From contig NZ_KB906408.1 in NCBI RefSeq assembly GCF_000381345.1, positions 1 through 64,000 on the forward strand: a stretch of 64,000 nucleotides of DNA, read 5' to 3'. The DNA comes from Deinococcus apachensis DSM 19763. GTDB lineage: Bacteria > Deinococcota > Deinococci > Deinococcales > Deinococcaceae. The translations under genes were made by a program, and so were the position numbers. Shown here piece after piece: positions 57,526 to 64,000 of the stretch. The notes under the pieces are model-generated. The model was not told the DNA's origin. It ran no database searches and was given only the letters and a program-made list of their open reading frames with translations. Every line of letters starts with the position of its first letter. Position 1 is the stretch's first letter.

Positions 57526-58053
57526 TCAAGACGCGGGCCGCCGTCGCCGGATCAACCGGGCGGCGTCGGCAGCGGTGAGGTCGCCCGCGCCGACGCGTCG
57601 CACGATGTCCTGCTGCTGCGCCGCGTTGAGCTTGCTGGGCCGCCCGAAGCGAACCCCCTTCTCCCGCGCGGCCTTCAAACCGGCATGCGTACGTTCGCGG
57701 AGATTCGACCTTTCCAACTCCGCGGACACGCCGACCATCTGCATCATCGCCTTGCCCACGGCGGTAGTCGTGCCGATCGGCTCGGTGAGGGACTTGAGCG
57801 CGGCGCCGCGCTGGTCGATCAACTTCATGATGCGGACGAGGTCGGCGAGCGAGCGGCTCAGGCGGTCGATCTTCCACACGACGACGGTGTCGCCTTCGCG
57901 CAGGAAGTCGAGCATCCTGTGTAGTTCGGGGCGGTCCCAGCGGCCACCGCTGGCGGTCTCCTGGTAAATCTTGAGGACCCCCGCTTGCTTCAGGGCGCCG
58001 AGCTGGGAGGCGGTGGTCTGGTCGTCGGTCGACACGCGAGCGTAGCCGATGAG
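57526..58053 (-). pseudogene. degenerate serine recombinase (resolvase/invertase)
   Basis: The resolvase catalytic domain is readable: LIGYARVSTDDQ (catalytic Ser), VVVWKIDRLSRSLADL, ERSNLRERTHAGL, KGVRFGRPSKL. There is no start codon in frame between a stop at 58075-58077 and the internal GTG of ARV, where ATG is expected the codon is ACC. The C-terminal HTH is also broken: after TAADAARL the matching VDPATAARVLKRAD is in another frame. The gene is thus truncated at both ends and probably dead. Confidence 0.75.
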
Positions 58054-58294
58054 GGTGCCGGGCCGGGCGAAAGTCTATTGCACAAGAAGTGGCTTTCGCT
58101 TCAGGGTTTTGCAACGCAGAAATGCCGTGTTCATCGCGTCGCCTCTCAAGCCGCGAAACCATTCCTTTTCTCGAGTTCGGCTGTTGAGTGCCCACCCGCT
58201 GCGGTAAGGTGCGGGAGTCAGGAAGGCTGCACCGTTCGCCTTTCGTTCACTCCACCCTTGGACACGCTGATCAGGAAAGAGGTGACAGGACACC

Positions 58295-59494
58295 ATGACC
58301 AACCCAGAACCCACACCCAACCCGCTGGTCACGGACCTTCAGCAGCGTGTGCAGGCCCTGGAAGCGGAACTCCAGACCCGCCAGCAGCAGGCCATGACCC
58401 TGTTCAGCGAGGCCCCCGCCCCCTACGTCTTGCTGAACTCCCAGGGCCGCGTTCAGGAGGTCAACGCCGCTGGGTGCGCCCTGCTGGGCCGCAGCCGTGA
58501 GGTCCTGCTGGGCAAGCGGCTGGGCGGATTCCTCACCCCTGAGTCGCAAGGCTCCTTCGACGTGCTGCTCCAGCAGGTGTTGGACGGGGGCCTGAAGCAC
58601 CGTGGGGAAGCCAGGGTGTTGCACGCGGATGACACCCCCTTTGACGTCCTGCTGGACGTCGACGCTTCCATCGTGGACGGGGCCTTCCAGCACTTCCGGC
58701 TGGTAATGACGGACATCACCGCCCACCAGCAGGTCAAACAGGACCTTTTGGACACCACCACGGCCCAGGAACGCCAGCTTCAGGAACAGGCCGCCCGGAT
58801 TCGGGCACTGAACCAGGAACTGGAGCAGATCGTCGCCACCTTCCTCCAGCAACTCCACCTGCCCACCGCGCGGGCCATGAACTTCCTGGGACTGCTGCGC
58901 CAAGCCCTGGGGGAACAGCCGGAACAGGTCACCGCACCGCTGCTGAAGACGGAACGGGCCGTGCAGGCGGTCATCGCGCTGCTGGCTACCCTGGACCGCT
59001 ACATGGGGCTGAGGAGCATGCGGGTCCGCCTTCAGCGCGTGGACCTGAACAAAGTGCTGGATCAGGTGATCAAGGAGGCCCAGCCTCAGCTGGTGGGGCG
59101 GAACCTTCGAATCACCAGGGACTCCCTGCCCACGGTGCAGGGCGACATCCAGGGCCTGTACCTGATCCTCAACGAGTACGTGTCGAACGCCGTGAAGTTC
59201 ACCAAGGAGCGGGAGGCGGCGCGGGTGCATGTCCTGGCGCGGGAGACGGAGACAGAGTACCACATCGGGGTGGAGGACAACGGCACGGGCTTCAACATGC
59301 GCCAGAAGGACCGGATTTTCCAGCTGTTCGGGCGGCTGCACTCGTCCAGGGACTACGAGGGGACCGGGGTGGGCCTGATGACCGTGCGCCGGGTGTGTGA
59401 GCGCTTCGGGGGCCGGGCATGGGGGGAAGGCAAGGTGGATCAGGGGAGTACGTTCTGGTTCGCCTGGCCCAAGCAGCCCCGGCTGCGCGAGTAG
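58295..59494 (+). CDS. PAS-domain sensor histidine kinase, phospho-acceptor His missing
   Basis: 399 residues, no membrane segment. PAS domain ~35-145 (APAPYVLLNSQGRVQEVNAA, HFRLVMTDIT), coiled coil ~150-185, degenerate dimerisation domain, HATPase with N box NEYVSNAVKF, G1 DNGTGF and G2 GTGVGL. Where HisKA has SHDLR this reads LQQLHL, so the aligned His is Gln. It may sense and bind ATP without normal autophosphorylation, or use another residue. First of three sensors on this strand. Confidence 0.85.
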   Translation: MTNPEPTPNPLVTDLQQRVQALEAELQTRQQQAMTLFSEAPAPYVLLNSQGRVQEVNAAGCALLGRSREVLLGKRLGGFLTPESQGSFDVLLQQVLDGGLKHRGEARVLHADDTPFDVLLDVDASIVDGAFQHFRLVMTDITAHQQVKQDLLDTTTAQERQLQEQAARIRALNQELEQIVATFLQQLHLPTARAMNFLGLLRQALGEQPEQVTAPLLKTERAVQAVIALLATLDRYMGLRSMRVRLQRVDLNKVLDQVIKEAQPQLVGRNLRITRDSLPTVQGDIQGLYLILNEYVSNAVKFTKEREAARVHVLARETETEYHIGVEDNGTGFNMRQKDRIFQLFGRLHSSRDYEGTGVGLMTVRRVCERFGGRAWGEGKVDQGSTFWFAWPKQPRLRE

Positions 59495-59605
59495 TCCCGG
59501 AAGGTGGGAGGGCTAGTCAGAGGGGCCGTGAACCACCCTACCCTTGCGCGTTCACTTGTGGACCGTTCCTCGTCACCGTGTGCACGTCCACCGTATGCTC
59601 GGGTG

Positions 59606-61459
59606 GTGCCCGACGTGTTTACGATGCTGAGCGCACGGTTACAGGACGTGACCGAATCGCTCGCCAGCGCCCAGACCGAACAGGCGGTGTTCGATGTCAT
59701 CCTGCATCCCGCCGCGCAAGCGCTCAACGCGCACGCCGCCACCGTCCTGCTCACCACCGGTGCGCACCCGCAGCTCCACCGCGTCGCCACCGTCGGCGAG
59801 GACGAGTTCCTGCCGTCCGTATGGGCGGACGCCTTGGTCGACGACGACGGCCCCGCCGCGGACGCCCTGGGGCGGCACACACCCCTGCTCTTCGAGCACG
59901 ACGGGGACCTGGCGCGTGCGTACCCGACCCTGGAGGCGCGCACCGGGGCGACGGCGCCGGTCGCGGCCACGGCGGTGCTGCCCATGTTCCTGGACGAGCG
60001 GCCGTTGGGCGTCCTGGTGCTGGACTTCACCGAGCCGCACGTCTTCACGGACGAGGAGCGGCGCTTCCTGCGCATCCTCGCGGCGCAGTGCGCCATTGCC
60101 ATCGGCCGCGCGCGTCTGCTGCGCGGCCTGGAGGCGCAGGTGGTGGCGCGCACCACGGCGGAGCGGGCGGAGCGGTCCCGCGCGGACACCCTGGCCGTGC
60201 TGGGCGACGCGCTGCTGAGTGCGGCCACCCCGGAGGAGGTCGCCCGGGTGACGCTCGCGCAACTCGGTCCGGCGCTGGATGCGCGGGGGCTGGTGATGGT
60301 GCAGCTGGACGGTACCCAGGCGCACGCGCCCGTGTGGTGGGGTGAGGTGCCGTCCCCGTTGCGGTCGCTGCTCACCCCGGAGGGTCTGCCGCTGAGTCGC
60401 CTGCCGCTGGTCGCACACGTGCAGGCGTGCGGGGCCGGGTGCTACCTGCCGGACGATGCTGCCAGCCTGCCCGCCATGCGGCGACTCACACGTGACGCGG
60501 TGGGTGTGGAGCACGTCACGCTTCCAGACGGCACCCTGGCCGGGTTGCTCATGATGTGGCGCGCGCCGGAACACCGGCCATGGCTGCCCGAGGAACGGGC
60601 GCTGCTGCGGCGCGGCGCGGCCACCTTGGGGCTCGCCCTGGACCGCGCGGGCACCCTGGCGACGTTGCGGGCCAGCGAGGTGGCGGTGCGGGGGCAGAAC
60701 ACCACGCTGGAGGCGCAGTCGCGGGCGCTGCACGCGGCCAACGCGGAGTTGGACGCCTTCGCGCTGTCGGTGTCCCACGACCTGCGCACCCCGGTGCGCC
60801 ACATGATCGGCTTCCTGGCGCTGCTGCGCCGCGCCCTGGGGAACGGGCTGGACGGCAACCCGCAGGCGGCGCGGTACCTGGGGGTGGTGGAGGAGGCCGC
60901 GGCGCGCATGAACACCCTGATTGACGCGCTGCTGGATTTGGCGCGGACCTCCCGGCAGGCGCTGCGCCTGGAACGGGTGAATCTGGGCGCACTGGTGGAG
61001 GCCGTGCGGACGGAGCTGGCGGCCGAGACCGAAGTGCGCAAGGTGACGTGGGTGGTGGGGGCGCTGCCGGACGTGCAGGCCGACGGGGAATTGCTGCGAC
61101 AGGTGATGCTGAACCTGCTGTCGAACGCGGTGAAGTACACGTGCGGCACACCGCAGGCACGCATCGAGGTGACCGCGGAGGTGCGCGCGGAGGAATGGGT
61201 GGTGCAGGCGCGGGACAACGGGGCAGGCTTCGACCCGGCGCACGCGGGCCGCCTGTTCGGGGTATTCCAGCGGCTGCACCGCCAGGAGGAGTTCGAGGGG
61301 ACTGGCGTGGGGCTCGCCAACGTGCGGCGCATCGTGGAACGCCACGGGGGGCGGGTGTGGGCCGAGGGGCAGCCGGGGGAGGGTGCAGTCTTCGCCTTTA
61401 CCCTTCCGCGCCCGCAGGAAGAGGCGACCGAGGGACCCGCAGTCACCGCCCTCGTGTGA
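59606..61459 (+). CDS. GAF-domain sensor histidine kinase
   Basis: 617 residues. Two GAF-like domains (~15-170: LLTTGAHPQLHRVATVG, VLPMFLDERPLGVLVLDF; ~195-345: LVMVQLDG, TLPDGTLAGLLMMW). The HisKA SVSHDLRTPVRHMIGFL has His near residue 391. HATPase with LLSNAVKYT, DNGAGFD, GTGVGLANV. Resembles the kinase part of bacteriophytochromes. GTG start at 59606 chosen because TATGCT (59594-59599) ends six bases before it. No partner response regulator is present. Confidence 0.88.
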   Translation: MPDVFTMLSARLQDVTESLASAQTEQAVFDVILHPAAQALNAHAATVLLTTGAHPQLHRVATVGEDEFLPSVWADALVDDDGPAADALGRHTPLLFEHDGDLARAYPTLEARTGATAPVAATAVLPMFLDERPLGVLVLDFTEPHVFTDEERRFLRILAAQCAIAIGRARLLRGLEAQVVARTTAERAERSRADTLAVLGDALLSAATPEEVARVTLAQLGPALDARGLVMVQLDGTQAHAPVWWGEVPSPLRSLLTPEGLPLSRLPLVAHVQACGAGCYLPDDAASLPAMRRLTRDAVGVEHVTLPDGTLAGLLMMWRAPEHRPWLPEERALLRRGAATLGLALDRAGTLATLRASEVAVRGQNTTLEAQSRALHAANAELDAFALSVSHDLRTPVRHMIGFLALLRRALGNGLDGNPQAARYLGVVEEAAARMNTLIDALLDLARTSRQALRLERVNLGALVEAVRTELAAETEVRKVTWVVGALPDVQADGELLRQVMLNLLSNAVKYTCGTPQARIEVTAEVRAEEWVVQARDNGAGFDPAHAGRLFGVFQRLHRQEEFEGTGVGLANVRRIVERHGGRVWAEGQPGEGAVFAFTLPRPQEEATEGPAVTALV

Positions 61460-61917
61460 AGAAGCCACGGCTCCAGGGGCTGGAAGCAGAACCCTTTCCC
61501 TTCACGGCGATCGGGGGTCTACCCTGGCGAGGGTGTCACCCGCGGCAGTGGAGCTGTAGTCCGGGTGATCCGGTCCAGGCACCGAGGATGAACCGGGCGG
61601 CACGTCCGGGCACGCGGTCCCGGAGAACGCCAAGGAAGGCCGGGACGTTCAGGGGGAGCCCGGTCCTGAAGGAGGACAGGTCCCGCCGCCACGTCCTTCA
61701 GAAGACACCCTGCGCGCGGTACAGCCACAGGGCCACCTTCATCCAGCCCGGTGCTGGGGCAGCGCTGCTTCCCCGGAGAGGCGCCGCTCCCACCTCGCCA
61801 TGGGTCCTCTCACGGAGGTGATGACCGTGTCCCCCACTCAGCGCACGTTTTCCCAACAGAACAGCAATTTCCGCTTCACTGGGCTCCAAGAGGGCACACC
61901 TAAACTACGGCACGTGT
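61460..61917 (+). other. ~460 bp intergenic region
   Basis: No recognised gene. It holds several short inverted repeats and, at its end, a 37-codon reading frame (61821-61934) with a GGAGG only two bases from its ATG, which I do not accept as a gene. TAAACT (61901-61906) could be the -10 of the next gene. Confidence 0.4.
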
Positions 61918-64000
61918 ATGCCCTCACCCCCTAATCCGACACCAGCGTCCTTTGATGTGCTGGTGCTGGTCGCCCCGGTCGACACGCCCGAGGTGACGGC
62001 GGCGGTGCTGGCCGAACTCCCCGCCGAGTTGCCCGCCGCGGTGCTTGTCCGTGGGGCGAGCGGCGCGGTGGAGGTGTTCCGCCGCCACACTGGGCAGCCG
62101 GTGGAACTGATCGAGAACGGCAGCTCGCTCCAGCCAGGGCACGTGTACCTCAGCCCGCCGCACACGGTTCTGGAAATGCGGCCGGGTGGCCGCTGCGCCG
62201 TCACGCCGCCCGAGGGGGAGCTGTCCTCGGAACGTCCGCTGGACCGGTTGCTGGCGTCCCTGGCCGTGAGCTTCGGTTCGCGTGCTCTGGCGGTCATCCT
62301 CGCTGGTCCGGGGCATGACGGCGTGATGGGCGTGCGCGCCCTGCATGGCGCGGGCGGGACAGTCTTGGTGCAGGACCCGGAGACGGCCGCTCCCGCCGAG
62401 CTGCCGCGCGCGGTGATGAAGGCCGGGGCGGCGGACTTGGTCTTGCCGCGAGAAGACCTCGGCCGCGCCGTCGCGGACCTGCTGGCGGGTGAGCACCTTC
62501 TCCAGCCGCCGGGTGAGGCTACGACCGAAGGCTCCTGGACGGCACCACATGCCCCGGCGAAGAAGGCCCTGCTCAACAGCGGGGCGCAGGGCTTCCTGCT
62601 CCGCCTCAGCGACGCCCTGCGCCCCCTGGCCGATCCGGTCGACCTGGTGGGCGAGGCGTGCCGTCTGCTGGCCGAGCAGCTGGACGTGGACCGCGCCTAC
62701 TACGTCGAGGTCGACGAGGCCGCGGGTGTCGCGCGGGTCGCCCGCGACTGGGTGCGCGGCGGCGCCCCCTCGCTGGCGGGTGAGCACCGGGTGGCGGACT
62801 TCGGCTGGTCGGTGGCGATCCTGCGCCGGGGGGAATGCCACGTGGTCACCGACACGCGGACCTCGGCGCTGGTGCCCCCGGAGGACCGTCCCGCCTCGGC
62901 CGCCCTGGGGATCATCGCGTGCATGGGCGCGCCGCTGATCAAGGGAGGGCGGCTGGTGGGGGCGCTGTGCGTGACCAACTCCCACCCGCGGGTGTGGCAG
63001 GAGAGCGAGGTCGAGCTGCTGCGCGAGGTGGCCGAGCGCATCCGGGCCGCTGTCGAGCGCGTCCGCGCCGAGGAAGCCCTGCGCGAGAGCGAAGCGCAGC
63101 AGGCCTTCCTGCTGACGCTGTCCGACGCCCTCGCTCCCCTCACCACACCCTCCGAGATCGCCGCCCTCGCCCTGACTCGTCTGTGCGAACGCCTGGACAT
63201 CAACCGGGTCTTGTACGGCGAGATCGAGGGCGACCTGCTGAAGGTCGAACAGGATTGTCCCCGCGGCGTCCCCTCCATCGTGGGTGAACACTCGTTGGAA
63301 CCCTTCGGCCCAGGGTTTCTCGCGGCGTATCAGCCCGGCGCCGTCATCCAGGTGAATGACGTCGAGGCGGACCCGAAGCTGACCGAAGGGGGGCGGGCGG
63401 CGCTGCGGGAACGGCAGGTGGCGGCCTTCACCGACGTCGTCCTGTACGAGGACGAGCGGCAGGTGGCCTTGTTCGCGGTGCAGAGCGCCACCCCACGTGC
63501 CTGGACGCCCCGGGAAACCGACCTGATCCGTGGGGTGGCGGAGCGAACGAGGTCGGCCCTCCGGCGCGCCCGCGCCGAGGAAACCCTGCGGGCGCTGAAC
63601 GCCACCCTCGAACAGCGGGTGGAGGAGCGCACCCGCCGCCTCGCTGAGCTGAACACCGAGCTGAAATCCCGCACCCGGGCGCTGGAGGCGTTCGCGGAGC
63701 TGACCCGGAACCTCACCCCGCACCTCGACCCCTACGCCCTGATCCGGTGGGGGCAGGAGGTCGCGCTCTCCCTGCTGCCTGACGGCTTCGCCACCTACTA
63801 CGAGCCCGAGGGGGGCCGGTGGCGCTTGCGGGCCCAGGTGGGGGACATGCCCAACCCGGCGCTCCAGGCGGCGGCGGCGGCCGGGTTTCCAGTGGGCGGG
63901 ACCCCCAGCCTCGACCGGCCCTGGGGGACCGGGACGCCGCTCTTTCAGGAGCGGTATCACGGCGACATCGACGGCCTGGGCGAGCTGGGGGCCGGGGTAG
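61918..64000 (+). CDS. CheB-like/multi-GAF sensor protein, 3' end outside the window
   Basis: 694 codons open to the window end. Residues ~12-190 resemble a CheB methylesterase (VYLSPPHTVLEMRPGG, LAGPGHDGVMGVRALHGAGG, VQDPETAAPAELPRAVMKAG), but GASAGG with the catalytic Ser is replaced by VAPVDTP and the paired His region is altered. Then two GAF domains (~230-385, ~400-540), a coiled coil (TLEQRVEERTRRLAELNTEL) and the start of a third GAF. A histidine kinase domain probably follows. Confidence 0.8.
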   Translation, partial: MPSPPNPTPASFDVLVLVAPVDTPEVTAAVLAELPAELPAAVLVRGASGAVEVFRRHTGQPVELIENGSSLQPGHVYLSPPHTVLEMRPGGRCAVTPPEGELSSERPLDRLLASLAVSFGSRALAVILAGPGHDGVMGVRALHGAGGTVLVQDPETAAPAELPRAVMKAGAADLVLPREDLGRAVADLLAGEHLLQPPGEATTEGSWTAPHAPAKKALLNSGAQGFLLRLSDALRPLADPVDLVGEACRLLAEQLDVDRAYYVEVDEAAGVARVARDWVRGGAPSLAGEHRVADFGWSVAILRRGECHVVTDTRTSALVPPEDRPASAALGIIACMGAPLIKGGRLVGALCVTNSHPRVWQESEVELLREVAERIRAAVERVRAEEALRESEAQQAFLLTLSDALAPLTTPSEIAALALTRLCERLDINRVLYGEIEGDLLKVEQDCPRGVPSIVGEHSLEPFGPGFLAAYQPGAVIQVNDVEADPKLTEGGRAALRERQVAAFTDVVLYEDERQVALFAVQSATPRAWTPRETDLIRGVAERTRSALRRARAEETLRALNATLEQRVEERTRRLAELNTELKSRTRALEAFAELTRNLTPHLDPYALIRWGQEVALSLLPDGFATYYEPEGGRWRLRAQVGDMPNPALQAAAAAGFPVGGTPSLDRPWGTGTPLFQERYHGDIDGLGELGAGV

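Noticed and set aside
61821..61934. 37-codon ORF ahead of the CheB-like gene
   Set aside because: Its GGAGG is only two bases from the ATG and the frame overlaps the next start; no family resemblance.
61924..63960. 678-codon minus-strand frame near the right end
   Set aside because: The plus strand carries GAF domains and CheB-like motifs in an open frame through the whole region.

Overview
The window is high-GC bacterial DNA that I read as a Deinococcus chromosome. Three things point there: the 5' end of a bacterial 23S rRNA, start codons placed 5-8 bases after a TAnnnT -10 box (leaderless mRNAs, common in Deinococcus), and the gene mix (Thermus/Deinococcus-type paa operon with a PaaR-like operator, NDH-2, a form II CoxL, Ppk, Lon, AlgH). 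The assignment is from recalled sequence features, not a search.

Layout. 1-138: start of a minus-strand 23S gene with its promoter. 0.4-3.5 kb: a glycosidase-like lipoprotein and a DUF937/Ig-repeat membrane protein. 3.6-9.5 kb: phenylacetate genes paaABCD (minus) under a PaaR-like palindrome, and paaZ, separated from them by a plus-strand methionine aminopeptidase. 9.6-15.7 kb: RidA, an aldo/keto reductase, a fused MntA-HepT toxin-antitoxin protein, AcpS, an exported protein, a MarR/MFS pair and a Nudix hydrolase. 15.75-21.1 kb: TPP-riboswitch operon thiB-thiP-[mazE-mazF]-thiQ-thiN. 21.1-25.2 kb: a polar amino acid transporter lacking its ATPase, a secreted hydrolase and a membrane protein. 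25.4-36.1 kb: hemL with a CoA-binding protein, moeA, slyD, a coxSLM-type molybdenum hydroxylase operon, ndh and mutM. 36.2-41.7 kb: pcp, a TPR/SARP-type regulator divergent from a small secreted repeat peptide, and ppk. 41.8-46.3 kb: fatty acid operon fabH-fabD-fabG-acpP-fabF. 46.4-48.3 kb: trigger factor and two tRNAs. 48.9-56.5 kb: a metalloprotease with a seven-bladed propeller, an acyl-CoA dehydrogenase, an esterase, lon, algH and tRNA-Asn. 56.7-64 kb: a protein phosphatase, a decayed serine recombinase and three sensor proteins, the last cut by the window end.

The most unusual locus is 37.3-39.45 kb. An 82-residue protein has a signal peptide ending in AQA followed immediately by four GADDYGI(A/V) units at an exact 17-residue period. 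It is divergent from a 634-residue TPR/winged-helix regulator, and the two predicted -10 boxes overlap by five bases. This looks like a peptide precursor with a peptide-sensing regulator, and I know of no described equivalent. Other points of note are the one-chain MntA-HepT, mazEF (with a one-base mazF frameshift) inside the thiamine transporter operon, a three-copy intergenic repeat of about 300 bp, a tandem-domain PaaB, and several enzymes or sensors missing expected catalytic residues (Pcp, CheB-like, PAS kinase).
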